The notes under the pieces were generated by a model that worked only from the letters and a program-made list of their open reading frames with translations, did not search any database and was not told the DNA's origin. The position numbers and the translations under genes are program-made. A stretch of DNA of 39,056 bases from Roseicyclus sp. (GTDB lineage: Bacteria; Pseudomonadota; Alphaproteobacteria; Rhodobacterales; Rhodobacteraceae), in contig JAGYKZ010000013.1 in assembly GCA_018401385.1 (NCBI GenBank), positions 1 to 39,056 of the forward strand, given 5' to 3'. This document shows, in pieces, positions 1-8,955 of this stretch (the stretch's first letter is position 1; every line of letters starts with the position of its first letter).

Positions 1-90
1 CCCTTCGATCACGAATTTTGCCGCGCCTTCGTAAGGTTTGACCAGTTTTGCGGCGATGGCATCCACCGCCGCGGCGATCAAGTCGGACAT
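1..90 (-). CDS. SCP2 sterol-binding-domain protein (N-terminus only)
   Basis: The first 30 codons of a minus-strand gene that leaves the window on the left. The start ATG is preceded on that strand by AAGGGA about 7 bases away. The peptide opens MSDLIAAAVDAIAAKL and continues through a GAAKFVIEG segment, which matches the beginning of the small SCP2-like (sterol carrier protein 2 domain) proteins of Rhodobacterales; these bind a lipid-like ligand and have no well-defined role. It is divergent from the TPR gene at 147. The identification rests on 30 residues only. Confidence 0.6.
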   Translation of the reverse strand, partial: MSDLIAAAVDAIAAKLVKPYEGAAKFVIEG

Positions 91-146
91 TGTTCATTCC
101 CTTTGTTGCGCCATTTGAGTCATGAAAGTGCAGATCAAGGCTGGAT

Positions 147-776
147 GTGGCGCGATGGGCTGCTATTTTCTCTGCTATGATGTGCGTTATTCGGATCAGC
201 TTCAACATCCTGATTGCGGTATTTCTAGCAAATACGGCCCTTTCCGCCGCGGCCTCTGCGCAAACTGCCCCACCGGTGGTGCAGGATGACGAAGGAAACG
301 AGGCCCAGTTGAACGCCCTGCTTGCAGAGTTGAAGGCACCTGTCCTGCCCGACTGGCAACGTGTCGAAGCCGAGATTGTGAATCTTTGGTCGCGTTCAGG
401 CTCGCCTGCGATGGATTTGTTGTTGCGCCGTGGCAGACAGGCCATGGCACGCGATGATTACCAAGCGGCCTTGGCCCATTTGACCGCCCTGACCGACCAT
501 GCGCCCGAATTTGCCGAAGGTTGGAACGCCCGCGCCACCCTCTTTTTTGAGATGGGCGATTACGGTCCGAGCCTTGATGATATTGCACGGACCTTGGCCC
601 TGAACCCAAACCATTTCGGCGCGCTAACGGGGTTGGGAATGATTATGGAGCAAGTCGAGGCCTATTCCCATGCATTGGACGCTTTTCGGGCTGCGCGCGC
701 TATACATCCGCATCGCCCCGACCTAGAACAGGCTGTGGAGCGGCTGGAACGGCAGCTTGAAGGAATCAGCCTCTAG
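147..776 (+). CDS. Exported TPR-repeat protein
   Basis: A 209-residue protein with an N-terminal hydrophobic segment (about residues 11-37, ending in an ALSAAASAQ-type signal-peptidase site), so probably periplasmic. The C-terminal half (about residues 85-200) holds three tetratricopeptide-like helical hairpins, for example the LALNPNHFGALTGLG stretch, which has the TPR spacing of A, G and P. TPRs mediate protein-protein contacts; no specific partner can be read from the sequence. The frame opens at a GTG at 147, but ATG codons at 177 and 180 lie right before the hydrophobic segment and may be the true start. It lies 46 bases upstream of the helicase in the same direction and may be co-transcribed. 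Confidence 0.7.
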   Translation: MARWAAIFSAMMCVIRISFNILIAVFLANTALSAAASAQTAPPVVQDDEGNEAQLNALLAELKAPVLPDWQRVEAEIVNLWSRSGSPAMDLLLRRGRQAMARDDYQAALAHLTALTDHAPEFAEGWNARATLFFEMGDYGPSLDDIARTLALNPNHFGALTGLGMIMEQVEAYSHALDAFRAARAIHPHRPDLEQAVERLERQLEGISL

Positions 777-822
777 GGACAGGGGTGGGCAGGGTTCTGC
801 TTAAAATGGCAAGACGGGCGAG

Positions 823-3650
823 ATGACAGGCACAGTGCTGGGCCAAGGGCGGATCGCCGCCGTATTGGGGCCAACCAATACAGGCAAGACCCATTACGCC
901 ATCGAACGGATGTTGGCGCATCGCACGGGTGTGATCGGCCTGCCGTTGCGCCTTTTGGCCCGCGAGGTTTACGATCGCATCGTGGCAATGCGCGGCCCTT
1001 CGGTGGTGGCTCTGGTCACGGGGGAGGAGCGGATCATCCCCGAGCGTGTGAAATATTGGGTTTGCACGGTCGAGGCGATGCCCGCCAATCATGCCTGTGA
1101 TTTTCTGGCCGTTGATGAAATCCAGCTTTGCGCTGACCCTGAGCGGGGTCATGTATTTACCGATCGCTTGCTTCACGCGCGCGGCCTGCATGAGACCTTG
1201 TTTCTCGGGGCAGATACGATGCGGGGTGCGATTGCGGCGCTTGTGCCTAAGGCGCAATTCCTCAGCCGCGAGCGGTTTTCAGACCTGACCTATACGGGGT
1301 CCAAGAAAATTTCACGAATGTCCCCGCGTTCGGCCATTGTGGGGTTTTCTGTTGAAAACGTCTATGCCATCGCCGAGCTGTTGCGCCGCCAGAAAGGCGG
1401 CGCTGCGGTCGTGATGGGCGCACTCAGCCCGCGCACGCGCAATGCACAGGTTGATCTCTATCAAAATGGGGATGTTGAATTTTTGGTGGCAACCGATGCT
1501 ATTGGGATGGGGCTGAACCTTGATATCAAACACGTGGCTTTCTCGGGATTGCGCAAGTTTGACGGCCGCAAAATGCGTGATTTGGCCCCAAATGAATTGG
1601 GGCAGATTGCGGGTCGCGCAGGGCGGCATACCTTGCCTGGCACATTCGGGGTCACGGGCGAGGCCAGCCCTTTGGATGACGAGGTGGCAAAAGCCATCAC
1701 CGAGCACCGTTTCGCTCCCATTCGGAAATTGCAATGGCGCAACAGTAGCCTTTCATTTGGATCAATTTCGCGTCTTTTGATGTCATTGGAGGCGCAAACC
1801 GACAATGAATGGCTGACAAGGGCGCGGGCCGCTGATGATGTTATGGCGCTGCGCGCGCTTACGGAACGGGCCGATGTGACCCATCGGATCAGGGATGCCC
1901 ATGATGTGCGTCTGCTCTGGGATGTGTGCTGTATTCCTGATTTTCGCGGGATCAGCCAAGCAGAACACAGCAGCCTCTTGGCGGGTATCTTTCAATATTT
2001 GCATGAGTTGGGCCGTGTGCCCGATGATTGGTTGGCGCGGCAGGTGAAACGGATTGACAGGCAAGATGGTGATATTGACACATTGTCGAAACGGTTGGCC
2101 TATATCCGCACATGGACATTTGTCGCACAACGTGCTGCTTGGGTGGATGATGTCGCGTATTGGCGCGAGGAAACCCGTGCGGTAGAAGACCGCTTGTCAG
2201 ATGCGCTCCATGAGCGGCTGACCCAAAGATTTGTCGATCGGCGCACATCGGTTTTGATGCGGCGATTGAAGCAGAAGGAGAGCCTTGTGGCCGAAGTGAA
2301 TGAAAACGGGGAAGTGACGGTAGAGGGTCAATTCATTGGTCGCTTGGATGGGTTCCGCTTCCGCCAAGACAGTGCCGCCACCCCCGATGAGGCGAAAACC
2401 CTGCGTCAGGCTGCCGTTGCCGCGCTGAAGCCTGAGATGCATTTGCGCGCAGATCGTTTGTATAATGCGCCCGACACGGAATTCGATTTCACGGAGCAAG
2501 GTGGATTGATGTGGGGGCAATCTGCCGTGGGCAAGTTGACCCAGGGCAGCGATGCGTTGCGTCCCGTGGCTGAGGCTTTCGTAGACGAAGATGCAGGCGC
2601 GGAGGTGGTCCAAAAGGTGCAGCGCCGTTTGCAGCATTTCATTGATCGCAAGATCGCGGCGCTGTTCGAGCCGATGTTGGCGATGCAAAAGGATGAGAGC
2701 ATCACGGGTCTGGCGCGTGGCTTTGCCTTCCGTCTCTGCGAGGCGATGGGTGTTCTTCCACGCAGTGCGGTGGCAGATGAGGTGAAATCGCTGGATCAGG
2801 AGGCCCGCGGCCTGCTGCGCAAACATGGCGTGCGGTTTGGTCAATTCACGATCTTCATGCCTGCCATTTTGAAACCTGCGCCCACGCGGTTGCGCCTTGT
2901 GCTTTGGGGGCTGGCGGGCAAGTTGGATGAGTTCCCCGAAAGCCCGCCCGCGGGTCTTGTGACCATCCCCAATGACGCGAATGCGCCTGTCGATTACTTC
3001 ACCATGTCGGGTTATCGTCCCGCGGGCACGCGTGCGATTCGCATTGATATGTTGGAACGTTTGGCGGATATGCTGCGCAAAGAGGACAGCCGTGCGGGCT
3101 TTGAGGGCAACGCGGATATGCTGTCCATCACGGGCCTGACCCTTGAGCAATTTGCCGATCTTATGACTGGTTTGGGCTACAAGGCCGAGCGCGGCGAGCA
3201 GGTAAAACAAAGGCACAAGCCGCCCCGCGCAGTCAGGCGCTTGAGGCCAACCATGAGGCGGACAACATTGAAGAACAAGGGGTGCCTGATGTGGATGCGT
3301 CCCCCACCGATATGTCCCCTGCAGATATGCCCTCTACCGATCTGGCACCTGAAGGTGCCGCGCCTGCCGCGAGTGATGCCACCTCAGACGCGGCCCCTGA
3401 GATGGAGGTGTTTTACACATTCCAATGGGCGCCGCGCCGCACAGATCGCAAGCCCCATCCCCGCCGTGATGCGAGCGGTGAAGGCGGCAAGCCAAAGCGC
3501 CCCAAGAAGGGTGGTAAGCCTGCACGGGGGGAAAACGGCAAGCCCCAGCAAGGCCTGCGAAATTTCAGCGCGAAGCCCGAGAAAAAGGACCGCATCGACC
3601 CTGACAACCCATTTGCACAGGCATTGATGGGCCTGAAGGAGAAGGGTTGA
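823..3650 (+). CDS. SUV3-like superfamily II RNA/DNA helicase, frameshifted near the C-terminus
   Basis: ATP-dependent helicase of the SUV3/MgpS-like type. Visible motifs: Walker A GPTNTGKTH (residues 16-24), a DEIQ box (motif II) near residue 97, and motif VI GQIAGRAGRH. The long frame starting at 823 stays open to 3627, but its last part is arginine/proline-rich and unlike the family. From about position 3200 the next frame reads on as KTKAQAAPRSQALEANHEAD and ends at 3650 with a basic tail containing FYTFQWAPRR and IDPDNPFAQALMGLK, which is the usual C-terminus of rhodobacterial members. A one-base indel at about 3195-3210 is therefore inferred. The stop overlaps the start of the S4-domain gene, so the two are probably translationally coupled. 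Confidence 0.85.
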
Positions 3651-4021
3651 ACACAGCGCGGGCAACGATGCGTTTGGACAAATGGCTGTGGTTTGCGCGG
3701 TTTTTCAAGACCCGCAGCCTCGCCTCCCGAATGGTGGAGGATGGCGCAATCCGCCTCAACGCCAACCGTGTCAGCAAACCTGCCACTTCGGTTGGTGTGG
3801 GTGATGTGTTGACCTTTGCGCAAGGGCGCGCGGTGCGTGTGGTGCGGATTGTGGCACTGCCCACTGGCCGTGGCCCGTCTTCGGAAGCGCAACAAGCCTA
3901 TGCGGATTTGAGCGAAGTCAAAGACACCGTTCTCGAAACTGTATCTGGTGAAGGACAGAAGCGGCCCGACAAACGCGCAAGAAGACAGGCGATTTCTTTG
4001 CGCCAAGGGGTGCTTGAATGA
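3647..4021 (+). CDS. S4-domain RNA-binding protein (Hsp15-like)
   Basis: A 124-residue basic protein with an S4 RNA-binding fold at the N-terminus (MRLDKWLWFARFFKTRSLA, then GAIRLN and the VGVGDVLTF strand). The closest known type is heat-shock protein 15, which binds stalled 50S subunits carrying nascent tRNA. The TTG at 3647 overlaps the TGA of the helicase and has GGAG at 3637-3640 as ribosome site; an ATG at 3668 (the MRLDKW methionine) is an alternative start. The pairing with the helicase is common in Rhodobacterales. The C-terminal 30 residues are strongly charged. Confidence 0.85.
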   Translation: MNTARATMRLDKWLWFARFFKTRSLASRMVEDGAIRLNANRVSKPATSVGVGDVLTFAQGRAVRVVRIVALPTGRGPSSEAQQAYADLSEVKDTVLETVSGEGQKRPDKRARRQAISLRQGVLE

Positions 4022-4077
4022 TCGCGTTTGGACGATTAAACCTCTGCTCAAGACGTCTATGAAAGAGTGATGAGCCG

Positions 4078-4413
4078 ATGACCTATGTCGTGACCGACAA
4101 TTGCATTGCCTGCAAATACACCGATTGTGTTGAGGTGTGCCCTGTGGATTGTTTCTACGAGGGTGAGAATATGTTGGTCATTCATCCTGACGAATGCATT
4201 GATTGTGGTGTGTGCGAACCAGAATGCCCCGCCGATGCTATTCGTCCTGACACTGAGCCAGATATGGAACAATGGGTGGAATTCAACCGCAAATGGTCGG
4301 AGGCGTGGCCTGTGATCATCACCAAAAAAGATCCCCTGCCAGAGGCAGAGGCGATGGATGGGAAAAGCGGCAAGATGGACCTCTTTTCGGAAAAACCTGG
4401 CGAAGGTGGGTGA
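4078..4413 (+). CDS. fdxA: Seven-iron ferredoxin FdxA
   Basis: A 111-residue ferredoxin with the FdxA arrangement of one [3Fe-4S] and one [4Fe-4S] cluster. Cysteines at 9, 17, 21, then 40, 43, 46 and 50 ([11 protein letters not shown]) supply the ligands; Cys12 and Cys25 are extra, as in the family. It carries electrons in the cytoplasm; the partner is not evident. Length and the [12 protein letters not shown] tail fit alphaproteobacterial FdxA. It starts at an ATG preceded by GAAAGAG and is followed by a clear intrinsic terminator, so it may be its own transcript or the end of the helicase-S4 operon. Confidence 0.95.
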   Translation: MTYVVTDNCIACKYTDCVEVCPVDCFYEGENMLVIHPDECIDCGVCEPECPADAIRPDTEPDMEQWVEFNRKWSEAWPVIITKKDPLPEAEAMDGKSGKMDLFSEKPGEGG

Positions 4414-4436
4414 CGCGCATTTCAGAGAATCGATTC

Positions 4437-4461
4437 GGTGGGGCTTTAACCCCGCCTTTTT
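4437..4461 (+). terminator. Intrinsic terminator of fdxA
   Basis: Stem GGTGGGG / CCCCGCC (7 pairs, one G-T) with a 6-base loop, followed directly by TTTTT, 24 bases after the fdxA stop codon. Confidence 0.85.
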
Positions 4462-4652
4462 GTTAGCGTTCACACCGTTTGGCTCATGAATTCCCTTTAA
4501 AATTGGGCTTATGCGGCCTGATGTAAGAGCCAACTTTTTTGCAGCGGCTTTTTGTGTTACATTGTCGTTGCAAACTTTTTTGGAATCACCGCCCAAACCA
4601 ATATATTCGCGGGCTATCGGTCGTTGTCTCACATTATGATTTGGTCGCTGTT

Positions 4653-4686
4653 CAGAAAAGCTGGTCTTTTCTGTAGGCGGTTTTTT
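4653..4686 (+). other. Hairpin in the carD leader
   Basis: Perfect 8-base stem CAGAAAAG / CTTTTCTG with a 5-base loop (4653-4673), six bases before a run of T (4681-4686), about 45 bases upstream of the likely carD start. The gap between stem and T-run is too long for a standard terminator. It could be an attenuator or leader structure, or simply untranslated sequence. The rest of 4462-4729 shows no other gene and presumably contains the carD promoter. Confidence 0.35.
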
Positions 4687-4729
4687 CGGCTGAATGGCAG
4701 CGGTGGCCCGTGGGAAGGACAAAACGCAG

Positions 4730-5242
4730 ATGAGCAAGTCGCGGAAATCGCAAGAATTCAGCCCCAATGACTATGTGGTCTATCCGGCCCATGGTGTTGG
4801 CCAGATCATTTCGATCGAAGAACAAGAGATTGCAGGGATGCAATTGGAGTTGTTCGTGATCTCTTTTGAAAAGGACAAAATGACCCTGCGCGTGCCAACG
4901 GCCAAGGCAAGCGAAGTGGGGATGCGCTCGCTCTCTAGCCCGGATGTGGTCTCCAAGGCATTGGACACGCTCAAAGGCAAAGCACGCGTGAAGCGGGCCA
5001 TGTGGTCGCGCCGTGCGCAAGAATATGAGCAAAAGATCAATTCAGGCGATTTGATCGCGATTGCCGAGGTCGTGCGGGATTTGCACCGCGCTGATGACCA
5101 GCGCGAGCAAAGCTACTCCGAGCGTCAGCTTTACGAAGCCGCTTTGGAGCGTTTGACCCGCGAATTGGCCGCTGTTCAAGGGATGGATGAGCGGGGCGCG
5201 CAGCAGCGTGTTGACGAGGTATTGACCGCCCGCGCGGCCTGA
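4730..5242 (+). CDS. carD: CarD-family RNA polymerase-binding regulator
   Basis: A 170-residue CarD/CdnL-type protein. The N-terminal RNAP-interaction domain (Tudor-like) has FSPNDYVVYPAHGVGQI and the EKDKMTLRVP strand; the C-terminal helical DNA-contact domain contains MWSRRAQEYEQKI. CarD proteins bind the RNAP beta subunit and stabilise open complexes; in Rhodobacter and Caulobacter relatives they act at rRNA and many housekeeping promoters. ATG 4730 (MSKSRKSQEF) is preferred over the upstream ATG at 4694 because GGGAAGGA lies about 10 bases before it and homologues begin there. It is followed by a strong terminator. Confidence 0.92.
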   Translation: MSKSRKSQEFSPNDYVVYPAHGVGQIISIEEQEIAGMQLELFVISFEKDKMTLRVPTAKASEVGMRSLSSPDVVSKALDTLKGKARVKRAMWSRRAQEYEQKINSGDLIAIAEVVRDLHRADDQREQSYSERQLYEAALERLTRELAAVQGMDERGAQQRVDEVLTARAA

Positions 5243-5263
5243 TCTGATCTGTTCGTGATACAA

Positions 5264-5295
5264 AGCCGTGCAAGCCCTGCTTGCGCGGCTTTTTT
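5264..5295. terminator. Terminator between carD and cobS, probably bidirectional
   Basis: Stem AGCCGTGCAAG / CTTGCGCGGCT (11 pairs, one U-G) with a CCCTG loop, then TTTTTT. It sits between the convergent carD and cobS genes and abuts the cobS stop. Confidence 0.9.
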
Positions 5296-6061
5296 ATGCC
5301 AGAAGCGCGACACAGGCCGCGAGCGCGGCGATTTCCGTGATCTGCTGGCTTGCGCCCAGAACATCGCCCGTTTGGCCCCCGATTTTCGCCTGTGCGATGG
5401 CGGCCAGACAGAAGGCGGCAATGCCTGCGATCAAGACAACGGCCAACCCCTCAAGGGGGCCGATCAAGGTTGCACATAGCGCAAGGCCAATCGCCGCAGC
5501 GATCCATGTCGAAAGAATTGATGTCTGCCCCACCTTGTGTGACAAGCCATCACTGCGCGGATTGGGCATATAGCGCATGATTGCGACCATTGGCACGCGG
5601 CTGAGGGCAGCGATGGCAATCAGCGCGAGCGGTGTTTGCGCGATCAGCGTCATGATTAAGCTTGCGCGCAACAACAGCGAAAGGATCAAGGCCACAACCC
5701 CATAGACCCCAACATGGCTGTCCTTCATGATGGTCAGACGCTGTTCAACCGTCCATCCCCCCCAGAAGCCATCTGCGACATCGGCCAGCCCGTCTTCATG
5801 AAGTGCTCCGCTGGCCATGATCATTGCGCCAAGTGCGATCAATCCCGCAACGGGCAGGGGCAGACCCATGCCAAGGGCCGCGCCGCCAAGGCCCATTCCA
5901 ATTGCCCCGATCACGGCGCCGACAATCGGATAGGCCCAGGCTGCTTCCGCGCCGCGGGTGTAGTCGGGCTTCACGGGCAAGGGCAGGCGGCTGAGAAGTG
6001 CAAAAGCCACGCCGATATCGCCAAGTTTTGGCACGCTCCCCTGAAATGGATTATGGGCCAT
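5294..6061 (-). CDS. cobS: Adenosylcobinamide-GDP ribazoletransferase (cobalamin synthase)
   Basis: A 255-residue integral membrane protein joining adenosylcobinamide-GDP to alpha-ribazole(-phosphate), the last assembly step of adenosylcobalamin. The metal/phosphate-binding motif HEDGLADVADGFWGG is present, and most of the rest is hydrophobic helices ending in the AALAACVALLA segment. Length agrees with the family from the ATG at 6061 (MAHNPFQGS), which has AGGAA upstream. The frame is open further upstream to 6247, but that extension overlaps the divergent cobT leader and is not family-like. It is divergent from cobT, whose product makes the alpha-ribazole phosphate consumed here. Confidence 0.93.
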   Translation of the reverse strand: MAHNPFQGSVPKLGDIGVAFALLSRLPLPVKPDYTRGAEAAWAYPIVGAVIGAIGMGLGGAALGMGLPLPVAGLIALGAMIMASGALHEDGLADVADGFWGGWTVEQRLTIMKDSHVGVYGVVALILSLLLRASLIMTLIAQTPLALIAIAALSRVPMVAIMRYMPNPRSDGLSHKVGQTSILSTWIAAAIGLALCATLIGPLEGLAVVLIAGIAAFCLAAIAQAKIGGQTGDVLGASQQITEIAALAACVALLA

Positions 6062-6142
6062 ATCTACGAAATTCCTATTGTCCTTGGGTTTCTCTATCGG
6101 ATAGCACGGGCCGCACGCAATGTTTTCATCCTTGGGGGTTCC

Positions 6143-7139
6143 GTGTCTGTTTTTCAAAGCCAAGCAGATATTCATCGCGCGCTTGCCTCGGCTCCGCCCC
6201 CGACATGGCCGCCGAAACTGTGCCTTCACATTGAGCGCAACGCACAATTGACCAAACCGCCCGCCGCTTTAGGACGGTTGGAAGAACTAGCGATCTGGTA
6301 TTGCGCGTGGCGCGGAAATGCGCGCGCGGGTTGGCGAAGCCACAGGTGATTGTCTTTGCAGGCAATCCGGCGTCTGCACAAGGTGTAAGCGCATTCCCTG
6401 CCGAGGTCACCACCCAGATGGTGGCAATTTTTTGAAACAGGTGGCGCCGCAATCAACCAACTGTCGGAATTGGCGGGGGCCGTAATGCAGGTGCACGCGG
6501 GTCTGCATCGACCAACGGCGAATTTCACACAAAGGGCCGCCATGTGCAGAGGCCGATTTTCGTGTCGTTCAATTGCGGTTTGGGGGCGGTTGATCACGAA
6601 TGCTGATCTCTGGTAGTGGGTGAGATGGGTATTGGCAACACGACTTCAGCTGCGGCCGTGGCCTGTGCGCTTTATGGCGGGGACGCCGTTGGAGTGGGGC
6701 GCGGCACGGGCGTGGATGATGCGGGCCTCGCCCGTAAGGCCGATGCGGTGGCGCGTGGGATTGCGGCCAATCCTGAGTGCACGATCGATCCGCTGGCGCT
6801 ACTGTCTCGGCGGGCGGGAGCTGTAAGTAACTATGGCGGCGCCATCGCCGCCGCCACGCGCGCCTTGCATACGTGATTTTGGATGGATTTATCTGCACGG
6901 CAGCGGCAGCTGCATTGGAGCAGACCGTGACAGGCGCGCTGGATCATTGTGTGGCGGGGCATCTTTCGGCGGAAGGGGGCATGAAATGCTCTTGGCCAAG
7001 CTGAGGAAAGCCCCACTTTTGAATTTGGGCCTGCGTCTTGGGGAGGCAGCGGGGGCGGCCTTGGCGATCAGATCGTCAAGGGGGCCTTGGTGTGTCATTC
7101 TGGATGTAGAGTTTTCAAGCGGGCGTCAACACGCAATAA
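6143..7139 (+). pseudogene. cobT: Nicotinate-nucleotide-dimethylbenzimidazole phosphoribosyltransferase, broken by several indels
   Basis: CobT makes alpha-ribazole 5'-phosphate for the lower ligand of cobalamin. The product can be followed across three frames: LTKPPAALGRLEEL (about 6247-6290), then VIVFAGNPASAQGVSAFPAE in another frame (about 6346-6405), GGAAINQLSELAG (about 6440-6478), GEMGIGNTTSAAAVACALYG and VGRGTGVDDAGLARK (6619-6741), [12 protein letters not shown] (about 6870-6905), [13 protein letters not shown] (about 6940-6980) and APLLNLGLRLGEAAGAAL. At about 6361 the family's NHG loop is damaged by loss of one base. The GTG at 6143 is the probable start and TAA 7137 the probable end. 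The many single-base shifts look like sequence errors, since every conserved block is still present in order. Confidence 0.8.
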
Positions 7140-7168
7140 CCGTTAGCTCAAACATACAGAGCTGCGGC

Positions 7169-7633
7169 TTATAACGGCAGGGGCTGTCGCGCAGCAGTCT
7201 GCTCCATGACGATTTGACTGTGCAGTTTTCGATACATCGGATGCGGCAATATGATGTGGTCAATCAAGCTGCACGTAGGGCATCAAATCGCTACACCAGA
7301 TGCGAAATCGTATTCTCGGCCCCTGTCACGTCAAAGGCGGATACAATTTCCGGGCGTGGTTTGCAGCATCCTTGTGAAATCCTCCATCACGGCTGGGTCA
7401 TGGGGCGCGCGTGTGATGGTGACAAAACCTGAACGGACAAACCACAGGTGGCAGGGTCAATATCCACGCTGATACCGCGTAAAACACTCGATTGTTCCAG
7501 CTTTTGCCGCCGCCGCCCTGCTTGGGAAGTGGGGGCCCAAATAGCAGCCCATATCCTGCGCGGTCATGGCGCCATTTTGTTGCAGTGCGCGCGAAGTCGG
7601 CGGTCTGTTCGGTCTTTGTACGCAAATCCTCCA
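7169..7633 (-). pseudogene. Lrp/AsnC-family transcriptional regulator, frameshifted
   Basis: Read in three frames, the minus strand gives a complete Lrp/AsnC layout: DNA-binding helices (ALQQNGAMTAQDMG, then RRRQKLEQSSVLRGISVDID), and the effector-binding (RAM) domain (VFVTITRAPHDPAVMEDFTRML, VSAFDVTGAENTISHLV), ending HSQIVMEQTAARQPLPL at a TAA. These are transcription factors that usually sense an amino acid and control their own gene and a neighbour. GGAGG lies at the 5' end (about 7625-7630), so the exact start is unclear. A perfect inverted repeat lies immediately upstream. It is tail-to-tail with cobT and downstream of the DUF1194 gene; the regulated target is not evident. Confidence 0.7.
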
Positions 7634-7643
7634 TATAAACAAA

Positions 7644-7668
7644 ATATATGCGTATATTTCGCATATAT
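7644..7668. promoter_or_regulatory. Perfect inverted repeat upstream of the Lrp-like gene
   Basis: ATATATGCG, seven bases (TATATTT), CGCATATAT: a perfect 9-base palindrome with an A/T-rich centre, about 12-36 bases upstream of the Lrp/AsnC-like start. Position, symmetry and A/T centre fit an autoregulatory operator of an Lrp/AsnC protein. No experimental link. Confidence 0.5.
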
Positions 7669-7689
7669 AGCAAGAAATCCCAAAGTTTG

Positions 7690-8359
7690 CGCGTGGTTTT
7701 GCCAGCCGCCGAAAGTCATTGGGCGCAGCTCTCGCTCTAATTTGCGCAGCATGGCCGCTTCGAAATCTGCATAATCTTGCGCATATTCGACAAAGGCGGA
7801 GTCCCCCCTCTCGCGCTGATAGTATCCGACTATATCCGCCGCAGCGCCCCCAGTAGCCCGAAAGGCCGTTCACGGTGACCCCTTCAAACGGAAATGGTTG
7901 AAAGCGTCTTTGGGTTTGAAACCCTCGTTATTCTCGCCATCGCCCGAAATATCGAGCGTTTTGAAGGCGCAGTCGGAGAGTGCCGAGGCCAATTGGGTCG
8001 CACCAAACAAGCGCATAACCGAGCGCGAGGTTTGGAAATTCATCATCGCTGCGCGGCGCATTTCGGATCTCTGTGGCAATCTCGGTAGGGGGTGGCAGGG
8101 CTATCAATCATCTGCCATGCCACCAAGGCCTGTTGTTGCCGCCGTCGGCTCATTCGTAGATGGATAGGGCAACCTGATCGCCGCCCTCAAAGAACGCGGC
8201 CACCACGGGTAGGCGACCAATGCCCGCGCAAGCCTGCGCGCATCAGGTCATGCTCCGCCGCATCCAGCCGAGGCGGAGGCATCCAAACCCAAGGCCAACG
8301 CCAGGCGGCAGGGCATGGGCCATCTGGGGCAGCATCAGCACCGCCCCGCAGATCATCAT
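7690..8359 (-). pseudogene. DUF1194 (VWA-like) exported protein, frameshifted
   Basis: In three frames the minus strand encodes a DUF1194 protein: a hydrophobic leader from the ATG at 8359 (MICGAVLMLPQMAHA), a metal-site-like LGLDASAS segment corresponding to the DxSxS of von Willebrand A folds, then GGDQVALSIYE, TLDISGDGENNEGFKP, VTVNGLSG and the terminal FVEYAQDYADFEAAMLRKLERE helix. The family is common in Rhodobacterales and has no established function. At least four indels separate these blocks, but their order and spacing are intact. It starts only a few bases after the VOC stop, so the two are probably co-transcribed. The 3' end is approximate. Confidence 0.65.
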
Positions 8360-8364
8360 GCCTT

Positions 8365-8793
8365 TTACCAATGCCCGGTATTGGGCATGGAAACCCAAGG
8401 TTCGGCAGGCGTTTGTGCCGCGCCTTTTTGCAGCAATTCGACCGAGACGTTATCGGGCGAGCGCACAAAAGCCATGCGGCCATCGCGAGGCGGGCGGTTA
8501 ATGGTCACGCCATGATCCATCAAATGCTGACACATGGCATAGATATCATCCACCTCATAGGCGAGATGGCCGAAATGGCGACTGTCAGAGGGCAAGCCGT
8601 CATCGCCATCCCAATTATAGGTCAGCTCCACGGGGCAATCTTCTTGACCCTCGGGGGCCATGAAAACCAGTGTAAATCTGCCATTTTCATAGTCCGAGCG
8701 CCGCGTTTCCTTCAGCCCCAAAAGCGCAAAGAACCGCTGGCTGGCCTCCAAGTCTTGCACCCGCACCATGGTGTGAAGATATCGGATCGTCAT
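8365..8793 (-). CDS. VOC/glyoxalase I family protein
   Basis: A 142-residue vicinal-oxygen-chelate protein related to lactoylglutathione lyase, which converts the methylglyoxal-glutathione hemithioacetal to lactoylglutathione. Two beta-alpha-beta-beta-beta units are visible: YLHTMVRVQDLEASQRFF...FTLVFMAPEGQ and FGHLAYEVDDIYAMCQHL...MAFVRSPDNVSVELLQ. His7 (YLHTM), Glu60 (VELTY), His79 (FGHLAYEV) and Glu127 (SVELLQ) correspond to the usual metal ligands. The ATG at 8793 has GGGAGG a few bases upstream; the frame extends to 9126 but that part overlaps thyA and is not family-like. Confidence 0.85.
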   Translation of the reverse strand: MTIRYLHTMVRVQDLEASQRFFALLGLKETRRSDYENGRFTLVFMAPEGQEDCPVELTYNWDGDDGLPSDSRHFGHLAYEVDDIYAMCQHLMDHGVTINRPPRDGRMAFVRSPDNVSVELLQKGAAQTPAEPWVSMPNTGHW

Positions 8794-8955
8794 TGATGCC
8801 TCCCTTGCGTCACATTGTCTGCGCCAGAACTTAGCGCGTGGCCGCAAGAATAATAGGGGGTGGGGGAGAAGAAAACCCATACTCGATATTGCGGTTTTCT
8901 CTAAAATCATTTCAATATATAGCGTAACGATGGCCCAACCAGTGGATGCTTGGCG

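Noticed and set aside
2197-3216. 339-codon minus-strand open frame inside the helicase
   Set aside because: Antisense to a strongly conserved gene; Arg/His-rich composition and no family features.
4057-4767. 236-codon minus-strand open frame over fdxA and the carD leader
   Set aside because: Opposite strand of fdxA and a terminator; no recognisable domain.
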